Assembly (NCBI RefSeq): GCF_030056575.1
Contig: NZ_JASHHX010000008.1
Coordinates: forward strand, 1 to 64,000
Source: Rhodoblastus sp. 17X3
GTDB lineage: Bacteria; Pseudomonadota; Alphaproteobacteria; Rhizobiales; Beijerinckiaceae
DNA: 64,000 nt
Direction of reading: 5' to 3'
Position numbers and translations under genes: made by a program. Below are positions 8,804 through 18,119 of this stretch, piece by piece (positions within the stretch are counted from its first letter, which is position 1; the number at the start of each line of letters is the position of its first letter). A model generated the notes under the pieces. The model had not been told where the DNA came from. It worked only from the letters and a program-made list of their open reading frames with translations, and made no database searches.

Positions 8804-9670
8804 TTAGCCCTGCAAGCGTTTGCATAACAAGTCCAATTGCTCCATCGATTTGTAATGAATGCGAACATCTCCCGCATCATTTTTATGCGAAATCTTGACC
8901 CCGAGCCCGAGCAAGTCGCCCAGCAACTTTTCCAGAGCCCGCGTGTCCGAATCCTGTTCAGCCCTCGCCCTCGGCTTTTTCGGCGCCTCTCCCGCGTCTT
9001 CCTGCGCAAGACGCTCGACGTCCCGAACGGTAAGCCCTTCCTCGACGATCCGGGCCGCGACTTTTTCGGGATGCGAAACGGACAACAAGGCGCGCGCATG
9101 GCCTGCTGAGATCTGCCCATTGACGAGATAACCCTGGGCCTCTTCCGGCAACTTGAGCAGTCGCAACGTATTCGCGACGTGGCTCCGGCTCTTGCCGATG
9201 ATCTTGGCCAGATCCTGTTGGCTATAGGAAAACTCCTCCGTCAACCGTTCATAACCCCGCGCTTCCTCCAAGGCGTTGAGATCGGCGCGCTGAACGTTCT
9301 CGACAATCGCGATTTCAAGCGATTGCTGGTCATCTGCCTCGATGATGACGATCGGAACTTCGTGCAACCCCGCCCGCTGCGCTGCACGCCACCGTCGTTC
9401 GCCGGCGATGATCTCGTACACGTTGATGAGGCCCCGGATCGTCCGCACAAGGATTGGCTGAACAATCCCGCGCTCGCGTATTGAATCCGCAAGTTCCTGG
9501 AGATCGCCCTCATTGAAACTCTGTCGAGGATTTCGCGGGTTCGGCCGCAAGAACTCAATCGGCGCCTTGGCCGGCTTCTGCTGCTCTGCGAACTCGGCGT
9601 CACTCACTCCGACATCGCCAATCAAGGCGGCCAAGCCACGGCCCAAACGCGATCTTGCTTCTTCAGCCAT
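8804..9670 (-). CDS. parB: Chromosome-partitioning protein ParB
   Basis: ParB is a CTP-dependent DNA clamp that loads at parS and interacts with the ParA ATPase to segregate origins. The 288-residue protein has the N-terminal SRLGRGLAALIGD ParA-interaction segment, the CTP-binding GERRWRAAQ motif (90-98), a helix-turn-helix around QQDLAKIIGKSRSHVANTL, and a C-terminal dimerisation segment ending in LDLLCKRLQG. The start at MAEEARSRLG is chosen over an ATG four codons upstream by family match. It lies 73 bp downstream of parA on the same strand. Three parS-like sites lie within about 8 kb. Confidence 0.96.
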   Translation of the reverse strand: MAEEARSRLGRGLAALIGDVGVSDAEFAEQQKPAKAPIEFLRPNPRNPRQSFNEGDLQELADSIRERGIVQPILVRTIRGLINVYEIIAGERRWRAAQRAGLHEVPIVIIEADDQQSLEIAIVENVQRADLNALEEARGYERLTEEFSYSQQDLAKIIGKSRSHVANTLRLLKLPEEAQGYLVNGQISAGHARALLSVSHPEKVAARIVEEGLTVRDVERLAQEDAGEAPKKPRARAEQDSDTRALEKLLGDLLGLGVKISHKNDAGDVRIHYKSMEQLDLLCKRLQG

Positions 9671-9743
9671 GAAAACCCCCATCTCGCGCGACGAAGGTTA
9701 AAAACACCTCGCCCGAGAATTCTGCACCCGATTACGAACGCCC

Positions 9744-10562
9744 TTACGCCGCCCGCAAATTCCGCTCGCGCTGAATAACCTCTGAAGCCAGCTTTAAATA
9801 GGCTTGCGACCCGCTGCACTTCAGATCGTAAAGCAACACAGGCTTGCCATGCGACGGCGCCTCGGAAACGCGGACGTTCCGCGGAATAACCGTCTCATAA
9901 ACCTTGTCGCCGAGAAAGGCTCGCACATCGGCCACGACCTGCGCCGCGAGGTTATTCCGGGAATCGAACATTGTCAGGACGATCCCATGAATGGACAATT
10001 GGGGGTTCAATCCCTTCTTGACCTGCTCGACAGTCGACAGGAGCTGCGACAAACCCTCGAGCGCGAAAAATTCACATTGCAATGGCACAAGAACGGCGTC
10101 GCTCGCCGCCAATGCATTGATGGTCAGCAAATTCAGCGACGGCGGACAGTCGACTAGGACATAGGTAATCCGATCGCCATTCGGCAATGCGCCCCTACCG
10201 GCCAAAGCCCGCAACGCGTTTCGTAGCCTGAAATTGCGCTCTTTTTGATCCGCAATTGCAAGTTCGACGCCCAAGAGGTCCAGAGTTGATGGAGCAACAT
10301 ATAGGCGGGGCACGGAAGTAGGCCGGATCGCGGCGTCCAGCGCGCGCTCCCCCATCATCACGTCAAAAGTCGAGATGGTCCGCTGCTTCCGATCAATGCC
10401 CAGGCCGGTCGACGCATTGCCTTGCGGGTCGAGATCTATGATCAGAACGGTTTCGCCGATGGCCGCCAAAGCCGTACCAAGATTGATGGCCGTCGTGGTC
10501 TTGCCGACCCCGCCTTTTTGATTGGCCAGTACAAGGACGCGCATCTGATCATCATTTTTCAT
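9744..10562 (-). CDS. parA: Chromosome-partitioning ATPase ParA (Soj)
   Basis: ParA is a Walker-type ATPase that binds the nucleoid in its ATP dimer form and pulls ParB-parS complexes apart. The 272-residue protein carries the deviant Walker A KGGVGKTT (16-23), the DLDPQGNASTGLG Walker A' region and a VLVDCPPSLNLLT Walker B region. The ATG at 10562 is preceded by an AAGGG ribosome site and gives a usual length. Upstream in-frame starts exist but would run into rsmG. The stop of rsmG is 10 bp upstream. Confidence 0.96.
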   Translation of the reverse strand: MKNDDQMRVLVLANQKGGVGKTTTAINLGTALAAIGETVLIIDLDPQGNASTGLGIDRKQRTISTFDVMMGERALDAAIRPTSVPRLYVAPSTLDLLGVELAIADQKERNFRLRNALRALAGRGALPNGDRITYVLVDCPPSLNLLTINALAASDAVLVPLQCEFFALEGLSQLLSTVEQVKKGLNPQLSIHGIVLTMFDSRNNLAAQVVADVRAFLGDKVYETVIPRNVRVSEAPSHGKPVLLYDLKCSGSQAYLKLASEVIQRERNLRAA

Positions 10563-10572
10563 AGCCACACCC

Positions 10573-11208
10573 TTAAACGCGATTCGTTCGAGAGTCATGC
10601 GCCCGAACAACAACAATACTACCACCTGGTTCAGTGCGGCTTGCGACAATCTGGATATCCAAACTATTATTCGGCGGTAAATCGGTCAATTCAGCCGACA
10701 GCCCTCTCCCCTTTAAAAACAGCCCTGTCGCGCCCTTAACCAGCGCCGGCCATGCATATTCCACAAGAAGGGGCAAAGGCGCCAAAGCCCGCGCGGAAAT
10801 GACGTCGAAATCGGTCTGTTCGCAAAGCTTTGGAAGGATGGATTCGATCCGCCCGACATGGATATCGACATCGATCCCTGTTTCACGTGAAACCTCACGC
10901 AAGAAAGCGACCTTTCGCTTATCCGATTCGATCAGATGAACCCGGCCCGCGCTCCCCTTCGTCATGGCGATCACGAGGCCCGGAAATCCGCCGCCGGACC
11001 CGAGATCAACCCATTCGGCCCATCCCCCCGCGAGTTCAGCCAGTTGATACGAATCCTCGAAATGACGCGTCCACAGGTCAGCCAATGTGGACGGACCGAT
11101 CAGATTGATCTTGGGCTGCCACTTGCCGATCAAGGAGGCGTAGATTTCAAGCTTGGATTTCATCTCCGGCGTGAGCAGAGCCAAACCGTTCGAGCGTGAA
11201 GCGGTCAT
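10573..11208 (-). CDS. rsmG: 16S rRNA (guanine-527-N7)-methyltransferase RsmG
   Basis: RsmG (GidB) methylates G527 of 16S rRNA using S-adenosylmethionine. The 211-residue protein shows the SAM-binding WVDLGSGGGFPGL motif, LIESDKRKVAFLREV and SARALAPLPLL, all family signatures. It sits 4 bp after mnmG and just before parA in the standard order. A parS-like site lies inside its coding sequence at 10879-10894, as can occur in parAB-linked clusters. Confidence 0.95.
   Translation of the reverse strand: MTASRSNGLALLTPEMKSKLEIYASLIGKWQPKINLIGPSTLADLWTRHFEDSYQLAELAGGWAEWVDLGSGGGFPGLVIAMTKGSAGRVHLIESDKRKVAFLREVSRETGIDVDIHVGRIESILPKLCEQTDFDVISARALAPLPLLVEYAWPALVKGATGLFLKGRGLSAELTDLPPNNSLDIQIVASRTEPGGSIVVVRAHDSRTNRV
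10879..10894. promoter_or_regulatory. parS-like centromere site 2 (15/16 match), inside rsmG
   Basis: TGTTTCACGTGAAACC differs from the parS consensus only at the last base and keeps a perfect 14-bp palindrome GTTTCACGTGAAAC. It lies within rsmG, about 300 bp from the parA start. Conservation of a parS core through coding sequence suggests selection for ParB binding. Confidence 0.82.
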
Positions 11209-11212
11209 GGCG

Positions 11213-13111
11213 TCAACCCGTAAGCACCGCCCCTGGCTGACCGCGCTTACGCTGCCACGCCAGGATCAAGGTTAGCGCCGCAGGAGTGATCCCCTCGATC
11301 CTGGCCGCATGACCAAGACTTTCGGGCATTCCCGCTTTCAGTTTTGCGCGCGCTTCGTTCGAAAGCCCAACGACCGAATCATAGTCGATATCTGGCCCGA
11401 GCCGCACGGCCTCATCGCGCTTAAGCGCGGTGACGGCAGATGACTGTCGGTCGAGATAGACCGCGTATTTTGCGTCGATCTCCACCTGCTCACGGACCTT
11501 CGGTCCATATTGGCTCAGCTCCGGCCAGACTCGAATGAGATGATCGAAGGTGACGTCCGGATAGGAAAGGATTGCGAAGGCCGCCCGGCGCACGCCGTCT
11601 CGATTCAGTTTCACGCCATATTTCGCGGCGTCCGATGGCGCCAGATCAAGCGACTGCAACCTGCCCGTCAGAGCCTCGAGTTCGCTCAGCCGTTCCCCAA
11701 AAAGCCTGCGCCGAGCCGACCCGACGCAGCCGATATCGTCGCCTTTCCTCGTCAGCCGCAAATCCGCGTTATCGCAGCGCAAGGACAGCCGGAATTCCGC
11801 GCGCGAGGTGAACATGCGGTAGGGCTCGGATACACCCTGCGTGACCAGATCATCGATCATCACGCCAAGATAAGCTTCGGTGCGATCAAATATGACTTCT
11901 CCGGATCCTCCAGCGAGGGCGGCCGCATTGAGTCCAGCGACCAATCCTTGCGCGGCTGCTTCTTCATATCCGGTGGTTCCGTTGATCTGGCCTGCCAGAA
12001 ACAGTCCCGGGAATTTCTTGACTTCGAGCGTCGATTTGAGTTCGCGCGGATCGACATAATCATATTCCACGGCGTAACCCGGCCGAATCACATCGACATT
12101 CTCAAGCCCCGGAATGGTCCGAAGAAACTCCTCCTGGACATCCGCCGGAAGAGAGGTCGAAATGCCATTCGGATAGATGGTGTCGTCGTCCAGGCCCTCG
12201 GGTTCGAGAAAAATCTGATGACTATCCCGTTCCCCAAATCGAACGATTTTATCCTCGATCGACGGGCAATAGCGCGGGCCACGACCCGAAATCTGTCCGG
12301 AATAAATCGGCGCCCGATCCAGATTGCGGCGGATCACGTCGTGGCTAGCCTGCGTCGTGTGGGTTATCGCGCAGGCGACCTGGCGATTCCTGCAAGACGT
12401 CGTGAAGGCTGAAAAGAATTCAGGATTGGCGTCGCCCTCCTGTTGCTCCAACTCGTTCCACCGAATCGAGCCGCGCCGCAACCGTGGCGGCGTACCGGTC
12501 TTCAAGCGCCCGAGACGAATGCCCCGTGCGGCAAGGCCGTCGCTCAGATGCAAAGCGGGAGCGTCCCCGATGCGACCTGCTGGCTTTGTCTCCGGTCCGA
12601 TATGAATGCATCCATTCAGGAAGGTTCCGCTCGCGATTACGAAGGCTTTTGCGGAAATTGTCTTCCCCTCTTCCAGATGCAATTTGATCCGTCCGGAGCC
12701 TACGATCTCCTCGATCCCGATCGCAGCGCCTTCGGCCAAATCGAGATTTTCGGTCGCCTTAAGCAGGTGGCCGACAGCGGCTTTATAAAGTTTCCGATCG
12801 GCCTGGGCGCGGGGCCCGCGAACTGCCGGACCCTTCGACCGGTTCAGCAGTCGGAACTGAATGCCCGCTTCATCCGCGGCGCGGCCCATGATTCCGTCCA
12901 GCGCGTCGACCTCGCGAACAAGGTGGCCTTTCCCCAGCCCCCCGATCGCCGGATTGCAGGACATTTCGCCAATGGTCGAAAATTTATGCGTCAACAGCAA
13001 GGTATGAGCGCCGCAACGCGCGGCAGCCGCCGCCGCTTCACACCCGGCGTGACCACCGCCGATGACGACGACATCATAATGCGAAGCATCGTGGATCATG
13101 ACCACACTCAT
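11213..13111 (-). CDS. mnmG: tRNA uridine-34 5-carboxymethylaminomethyl modification enzyme MnmG
   Basis: MnmG (GidA) is the FAD-binding partner of MnmE in modifying the wobble uridine of several tRNAs. The 632-residue protein has the dinucleotide-binding [14 protein letters not shown] near the N-terminus, then [30 protein letters not shown]-type segments. [13 protein letters not shown] and the [14 protein letters not shown] motif are further signatures. Its ATG immediately follows the mnmE stop, and a second ATG four codons on is also possible. It forms an operon with mnmE and rsmG. Confidence 0.96.
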   Translation of the reverse strand: MSVVMIHDASHYDVVVIGGGHAGCEAAAAAARCGAHTLLLTHKFSTIGEMSCNPAIGGLGKGHLVREVDALDGIMGRAADEAGIQFRLLNRSKGPAVRGPRAQADRKLYKAAVGHLLKATENLDLAEGAAIGIEEIVGSGRIKLHLEEGKTISAKAFVIASGTFLNGCIHIGPETKPAGRIGDAPALHLSDGLAARGIRLGRLKTGTPPRLRRGSIRWNELEQQEGDANPEFFSAFTTSCRNRQVACAITHTTQASHDVIRRNLDRAPIYSGQISGRGPRYCPSIEDKIVRFGERDSHQIFLEPEGLDDDTIYPNGISTSLPADVQEEFLRTIPGLENVDVIRPGYAVEYDYVDPRELKSTLEVKKFPGLFLAGQINGTTGYEEAAAQGLVAGLNAAALAGGSGEVIFDRTEAYLGVMIDDLVTQGVSEPYRMFTSRAEFRLSLRCDNADLRLTRKGDDIGCVGSARRRLFGERLSELEALTGRLQSLDLAPSDAAKYGVKLNRDGVRRAAFAILSYPDVTFDHLIRVWPELSQYGPKVREQVEIDAKYAVYLDRQSSAVTALKRDEAVRLGPDIDYDSVVGLSNEARAKLKAGMPESLGHAARIEGITPAALTLILAWQRKRGQPGAVLTG

Positions 13112-14464
13112 TCATTTTCCGATACAAAAGCGGGCGAACAAGCTGTCCAGTATATCTTCGACACCGACCTTGCCGATCAGTTCCTCAAGCGCAAAACACG
13201 CGCGACGAAGATCTTCAGCAAGGATCTCCAAGGGTAAATTCATCCGCCCGGCATCGGCCAAGGCGTCCAGCGCGCGATCGATCGCGTTCCTCTGCCGTGC
13301 ATTCGCCACGACGAGGGAGCCGGCAACCGTCATATTTTCATTGGCGAAAACTTGCAAGCGATCCATCAGGAATCCAAGATTAAGGCCCGTCTTCACCGAA
13401 AGATCGAAAGACTTCTCGTCCCGCCCGCCCGGAAATTCGCAACTGACAAGTTCCGACGACAGATCGGCCTTGGTCGCAATGCGCCATAACGGACGCTGAA
13501 GCAACTCCGCGGGCGGCTCGATTTGATTCGCCCTCGGAGCCAGCCAAAGTACAAGATCCGCGCTTCGTGATTTTGTCAGCGCGCGGTGAATCCCTTCGCG
13601 TTCGATTGGGTCTTCGCTCTCACGAATGCCAGCAGTATCGATCACATTGACCGGAAAGCCGCCAAGATCGAGTTTGACTTCGATCAGGTCACGGGTCGTT
13701 CCCGCATATTCCGAGACAATGGCGGCTTCGCGTTTGGCTAGAGCATTGAGCAGACTTGATTTTCCCGCATTGGGAGGGCCCGCAATCAGCACCGAAAGCC
13801 CTTCCCTGATGAGTTCCGCGCGTTCGTGGGTGGACCTCAAAGATTGGAGCTGCTGTCGAACTTCAGGAATTCGCTCCTGAACCTGGTTCGTAACGTCGTG
13901 AGGGCGATCGCCTTCATCCGAGAAATCGAGTTCTGTTTCGACCAGAACCATGAGATCGAGCACCCGACCGCGCAACTGACCAATCGCCTCCTGCAAAACT
14001 CCGGAAGCAGCGATTGTCGCCAGACGGCGCTGCTGCTCCGTCTCGGCGTCGATCAAGTCAGCCAAGGCTTCCGCACCGACCAGATCCAGCTTGCCGTTGG
14101 CCAAGGCCCGGCGAGCAAATTCACCGGGCAGCGCCATCCTCGTTTCCCCGAATGTCGCCAAGACATCAAGCATCGCCCTAACGACGGCCCGGGAGCCGTG
14201 AATCTGCAATTCGACACAGTCTTCGCCGGTGAAACTGCGCGGCGCAGGAAACCACAGAACGACGGCCTTATCCAGGATCTCAGCGGTGTGCGGATTTCTG
14301 ATCGGACGCAAGGTCGCAACACGCGGCGAGGGCGCGGCTCCAGCGACGGAACCCAAGATTTCTAAAGCCTTGTGGCCCGAAATGCGAATGATGGCGACGG
14401 CCGATTTGCCTGCACCTGACGCCAGTGCGTAGATGGTCGCACTGTGTTCGCATCCGGGACTCAT
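13112..14464 (-). CDS. mnmE: tRNA modification GTPase MnmE
   Basis: MnmE (TrmE) is a dimeric GTPase that works with MnmG on tRNA wobble uridines. The 450-residue protein has the N-terminal tetrahydrofolate-binding domain (TIYALASGAGKSAVAIIRISG), the G1 motif GPPNAGKSSLLNAL, the YAGTTRD switch and DTAGIRE. It ends in the catalytic C-terminal FCIGK. The ATG at 14464 is chosen because GGAGG lies at 14471-14475 (minus strand), an almost ideal ribosome site; an ATG nine codons upstream lacks this. The parS palindrome sits about 19 bp upstream of the start. Confidence 0.96.
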   Translation of the reverse strand: MSPGCEHSATIYALASGAGKSAVAIIRISGHKALEILGSVAGAAPSPRVATLRPIRNPHTAEILDKAVVLWFPAPRSFTGEDCVELQIHGSRAVVRAMLDVLATFGETRMALPGEFARRALANGKLDLVGAEALADLIDAETEQQRRLATIAASGVLQEAIGQLRGRVLDLMVLVETELDFSDEGDRPHDVTNQVQERIPEVRQQLQSLRSTHERAELIREGLSVLIAGPPNAGKSSLLNALAKREAAIVSEYAGTTRDLIEVKLDLGGFPVNVIDTAGIRESEDPIEREGIHRALTKSRSADLVLWLAPRANQIEPPAELLQRPLWRIATKADLSSELVSCEFPGGRDEKSFDLSVKTGLNLGFLMDRLQVFANENMTVAGSLVVANARQRNAIDRALDALADAGRMNLPLEILAEDLRRACFALEELIGKVGVEDILDSLFARFCIGK

Positions 14465-14482
14465 AAGGAACCTCCAAATCAA

Positions 14483-14514
14483 ATCGACCATGTTTCACGT
14501 GAAACATGGTCGAT
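14483..14514. promoter_or_regulatory. parS site 3 (16/16 match) inside a 32-bp perfect palindrome
   Basis: TGTTTCACGTGAAACA at 14491-14506 is an exact parS. The symmetry extends without a mismatch eight bases further on each side, giving a perfect 32-bp palindrome centred between 14498 and 14499. It lies in the rho-mnmE intergenic space, just upstream of the mnmE ribosome site. As RNA it would form a long hairpin, so it might also affect readthrough from rho into mnmE. Confidence 0.92.
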
Positions 14515-14541
14515 CAAGTTCTCTAATAATGAATAGCTCGC

Positions 14542-15846
14542 TCAGGTGTTCATGGAGTCGAAAAACGTCGCATTGCCTTTCGGCGTTTCACGCAACTTCC
14601 CGAGCAGGAACTCAATAGCGTCCACAGTGCCCATCGGGTTCAGGATGCGGCGGAGAACATACATCTTCTTGAGAATGTCGGCCGGCACCAGGAGTTCTTC
14701 CTTACGCGTACCGGACCTGGTGATGTCGATCGCGGGAAAGACACGCTTGTCGGCGACCTTGCGGTCGAGAATAATCTCTGAATTGCCGGTGCCCTTGAAT
14801 TCCTCGAAAATAACTTCGTCCATGCGCGATCCGGTCTCAATGAGCGCGGTCGCGATGATCGTCAGCGATCCGCCCTCTTCGATGTTTCGGGCCGCACCAA
14901 AAAACCGTTTCGGCCTTTGCAGGGCGTTGGCGTCGACGCCGCCCGTCAGCACCTTGCCGGAAGATGGCACGACGGTGTTATAGGCGCGACCCAAACGCGT
15001 GATCGAATCCAGAAGGATGACGACGTCGCGACCATGCTCCACCAAGCGCTTCGCCTTTTCGATTACCATTTCCGCGACCTGGACGTGGCGAACCGCCGGC
15101 TCGTCGAAAGTGGATGACACGACCTCGCCCTTTACGGAGCGCTGCATGTCCGTGACTTCCTCCGGGCGCTCATCGATCAACAGGACGATAAGATAGCATT
15201 CCGGATGATTGGTCGTGATCGACTGCGCAATATTCTGCAGGATGACCGTCTTGCCGGTACGTGGCGGAGCAACGATGAGTGCGCGCTGGCCCTTTCCGAT
15301 AGGCGCGACAATATCAATGACCCGAGCGGAGAAATCCCTTTTCGTCGGATCCTCGATTTCAAGCTTCAAGCGCTGGTTCGGATAGAGCGGCGTCAGGTTG
15401 TCGAAATGAACCTTGTGGCGAACCTTCTCCGGATCTTCGAAATTAATCAAATTCACTTTGAGCAGAGCGAAATAGCGCTCGCCCTCCTTCGGACTCCGAA
15501 TGAGCCCTTCGACCGTATCGCCGGTGCGCAAACCAAACCTGCGGATTTGCGAAGGCGAGACATAAATATCGTCCGGCCCCGCAAGATAATTTGCATCGGG
15601 CGCGCGCAAGAAGCCAAAGCCATCCTGAAGCACTTCGACGACGCCCTCGCCGACGATCTCAATTTCCCGAGACGCCAGCTGCTTCAAAATCGCAAACATC
15701 AATTCCTGTTTGCGCATGATCGAAGCATTCTCGACCTCATGCTCTTCAGCAAAGGCGAGCAGATCCGTCGGGGATTTCGCCTTCAGATCCTGAAGCTTGA
15801 TTTCACGCTTCCGGCTTTCCGCGCCGGCTTTATCAATATCTGTCAT
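14542..15846 (-). CDS. rho: Transcription termination factor Rho
   Basis: Rho is the hexameric RNA helicase that ends transcription at C-rich unstructured RNA. The 434-residue protein has the N-terminal helical [18 protein letters not shown] region, the cold-shock RNA-binding domain ([27 protein letters not shown]), Walker [26 protein letters not shown] and the C-terminal MDAIEFLL-like segment. [10 protein letters not shown] is chosen as the start; an upstream in-frame ATG would add 13 residues unlike the family. Rho precedes mnmE in the order usual for Hyphomicrobiales, although hemE-hemJ, which often sit next to rho, are 6.5 kb away here. Confidence 0.96.
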   Translation of the reverse strand: MTDIDKAGAESRKREIKLQDLKAKSPTDLLAFAEEHEVENASIMRKQELMFAILKQLASREIEIVGEGVVEVLQDGFGFLRAPDANYLAGPDDIYVSPSQIRRFGLRTGDTVEGLIRSPKEGERYFALLKVNLINFEDPEKVRHKVHFDNLTPLYPNQRLKLEIEDPTKRDFSARVIDIVAPIGKGQRALIVAPPRTGKTVILQNIAQSITTNHPECYLIVLLIDERPEEVTDMQRSVKGEVVSSTFDEPAVRHVQVAEMVIEKAKRLVEHGRDVVILLDSITRLGRAYNTVVPSSGKVLTGGVDANALQRPKRFFGAARNIEEGGSLTIIATALIETGSRMDEVIFEEFKGTGNSEIILDRKVADKRVFPAIDITRSGTRKEELLVPADILKKMYVLRRILNPMGTVDAIEFLLGKLRETPKGNATFFDSMNT

Positions 15847-16084
15847 GGCGCGATGCGCTCTTCTGATCGTGTTGGGAATATTCAATCATCGACGCGATCC
15901 GCGCCCCTTGTCATCGCGCCAATCGTGCGCTGCTGGACAAGTGATTGCTTTGAGGAGAGGAGGCAAGCCTATCCACTTTAGCCGTCCTCGTAAAGTCTAT
16001 CTTCGAGACAATCCGAAAATATCCCTCGGTTCCGTCGCTAGACCTTGGCCCCGGCCAGATACGTTCGGAGGCCCGAGAATAGGT

Positions 16085-16621
16085 TCAAGCTTTAGATTTC
16101 AGCACGAGGGGCAATCCCGCGGCGACGAAGGTGACCTGCTCGCAAGCAGCCGCTAGAGTTTGATTCATTCGCCCATGACTGTCCCGGAACGCGCGGCCGA
16201 GCGATGTCTCGGGAACGAGACCCATTCCCAGCTCATTCGAAACGAGGACCAGCGGCAACGGCTTCTCTTTGACCAAAGCGGCAAGTTTTGCCACTTCGCT
16301 CGCATGATCGATCTCTCTTAACAGCAAATTGGATAGCCAGATCGTCAGGCAATCGACGACGACGATGCGGTCGGGTCGGGAAATCTGGTCCAGGACTCCG
16401 GCAAGATCGATGGGCTCTTCCCAGACCTGCCAGGTTTCATCACGTTCAGCGCGATGCAGCGCGATCCGCTGTTCCATTTCCGGATCAAAGGCTTCCGCGG
16501 TGGCGACCATCCATTTTTCAAGTCGGGAATCGGTCGCCAGCTTCAATCCAAAGGCCGTTTTCCCGGATCTGGCGCCTCCGAGCACCAGATGCGTCCGCCA
16601 TTCCATGGTGGTCTCAGCCAT
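16085..16621 (-). CDS. cobU: Adenosylcobinamide kinase / adenosylcobinamide-phosphate guanylyltransferase
   Basis: This bifunctional enzyme (CobU, or CobP in aerobic organisms) phosphorylates adenosylcobinamide and attaches GMP during nucleotide-loop assembly of cobalamin. The 178-residue protein has the P-loop GGARSGKTAFGL, the VVDCLTIWLSNLL motif and VSNELGMGLVPE...GRAFRD, all diagnostic. It lies 28 bp downstream of dnaA on the same strand, an unusual partner, and may be read from the dnaA promoter. The start may be M1 or the ATG five codons later. Confidence 0.93.
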   Translation of the reverse strand: MAETTMEWRTHLVLGGARSGKTAFGLKLATDSRLEKWMVATAEAFDPEMEQRIALHRAERDETWQVWEEPIDLAGVLDQISRPDRIVVVDCLTIWLSNLLLREIDHASEVAKLAALVKEKPLPLVLVSNELGMGLVPETSLGRAFRDSHGRMNQTLAAACEQVTFVAAGLPLVLKSKA

Positions 16622-16649
16622 CTCAACGCAACTCTATGACTTGAACGTC

Positions 16650-18119
16650 TCAATCGCTCAACAGGCGCTTCAATAATTCCAGTTCCTGATTAAGTCCGGA
16701 ATCCTTTGAAACCAAATCCTCGATTTTGCGAACCGCATGCAAGACGGTCGTGTGATCCCGGCCGCCAAAACGCCGACCGATCTCCGGCAAGGATCGCAGA
16801 GTCATGGTCTTGGCCAGATACATCGCAATTTGTCGCGGGCGCACGACATTCGCCGTGCGTCGCGACGACAGGATATCCGCCCGGCTCACATTAAAATGCG
16901 TCGCCACGAGCTTCTGAATATCTTCGATCTTCACCCGCTTGGGTTCGCGGACCCGGATCAGGTCGCGGATCGCGGCTTCGGCGGCCTCGATGGTCAAGGA
17001 CGCGCCCGCAAGGATCGTATGAGCCAAGAGGCGATTGACCGCGCCATCCAGATCGCGACCATTGGTGTCGATGGAGCGGGCCACCATTGCTACGACCGCG
17101 TTTGTGACCTCAAATCCCGGCTGAGCGGTGCGCGCATTTTCGATCCGAGCTTCCAGAATACGCATGCGCAGGCCTTCGTCGAGCGGCTGCATTTCAACGC
17201 ATAGGCCACCCGAAAAGCGCGACCGCACGCGCTCGTCCAGATTCTCCAGCTCGTTCGGCGCACGATCGCCGGCGATGACGACCTGCTTGCCGGAATCGAT
17301 CAGCGCGTTCAGCGTATGGCAGAATTCATGCTGGATGGTCTTACCCTGCAGGAACTGGACATCGTCGATCACCAGCAGATCAATCGACCGCAATTTCTCC
17401 TTAAAGCCAATGGAGTTCTGGGACTTCAGCGCCGAAACGAAGCCATACATGAACTTCTCGGCCGTGAGGTAGATCACCCTGCGGCCCGCTTCCAGGCCGG
17501 CGTGTCCGATCGCCTGAATCAAATGGGTTTTTCCAAGTCCCACATTTGAAAAGATGTAGAGCGGGTTGAACATGGCGCCCACGCCGGGATTGATCGTCGC
17601 GACCTGTTGCGCCGCCGCATAGGCCAGCTGGTTCGAGGGACCCACCAGGAAATTTGCGAAGTTAAGCCGACGATCGAGACTGGAGCCTTCGATCCCCTCT
17701 ATGACCCTGCGAGCCGGAGTTGGTCCGTCCGACCGCACATCCTCGCTCGAATTTTCATGTCCCAAGCCGACGCGGGCGCCTTCAATCGCCTGACGCTCGC
17801 TTGCAGCACGGATGGCATTCCGCGCCGTCGCCCTCAAATTGAGCACGATATCACGGACTTCGGGAACTTCCTGAACCACGACAGCCCGCAATTTTTCAAG
17901 ATAATGGGCGTGAATCCAGCTCTTCAAGAATTTGGTCGGAACGGACAGATAGGCGACTTCGTTCACGACCTCGTCGAGCTCAAGACATTTGAACCAGGAG
18001 GAATAGACGGCGTCGCCGACCTCCGATTTGAAACGGGCGCAAAATCTGACCCAAATTTCCGAGGTCGGCTTTGCATTCCGCTCTTCGGGGATGTTCATCT
18101 GAATTTGGGCCTTCGACAT
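16650..18119 (-). CDS. dnaA: Chromosomal replication initiator protein DnaA
   Basis: DnaA binds 9-mer boxes at the origin and, in its ATP form, melts the unwinding element. The 489-residue protein has domain I (SEIWVRFCARFKSEVGDAVYSSWF), a linker with low-complexity sequence, the AAA+ domain with GLGKTHLIQAIGH and VIDDVQFLQGK, and the C-terminal DNA-binding signature GGRDHTTVLHAVRKIE. Upstream is a 788-bp non-coding stretch with a very AT-rich core. Downstream is cobU, 28 bp away. dnaA is about 4 kb from the hemE-linked origin candidate. Confidence 0.97.
   Translation of the reverse strand: MSKAQIQMNIPEERNAKPTSEIWVRFCARFKSEVGDAVYSSWFKCLELDEVVNEVAYLSVPTKFLKSWIHAHYLEKLRAVVVQEVPEVRDIVLNLRATARNAIRAASERQAIEGARVGLGHENSSEDVRSDGPTPARRVIEGIEGSSLDRRLNFANFLVGPSNQLAYAAAQQVATINPGVGAMFNPLYIFSNVGLGKTHLIQAIGHAGLEAGRRVIYLTAEKFMYGFVSALKSQNSIGFKEKLRSIDLLVIDDVQFLQGKTIQHEFCHTLNALIDSGKQVVIAGDRAPNELENLDERVRSRFSGGLCVEMQPLDEGLRMRILEARIENARTAQPGFEVTNAVVAMVARSIDTNGRDLDGAVNRLLAHTILAGASLTIEAAEAAIRDLIRVREPKRVKIEDIQKLVATHFNVSRADILSSRRTANVVRPRQIAMYLAKTMTLRSLPEIGRRFGGRDHTTVLHAVRKIEDLVSKDSGLNQELELLKRLLSD

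Noticed and set aside
8793-8807. A CtrA-like box TTAA-TAAATCG-TTAG between holA and parB
   Set aside because: It is a 7/8 match but lies between the 3' ends of convergent genes and overlaps the parB stop, so no promoter or origin role is expected.
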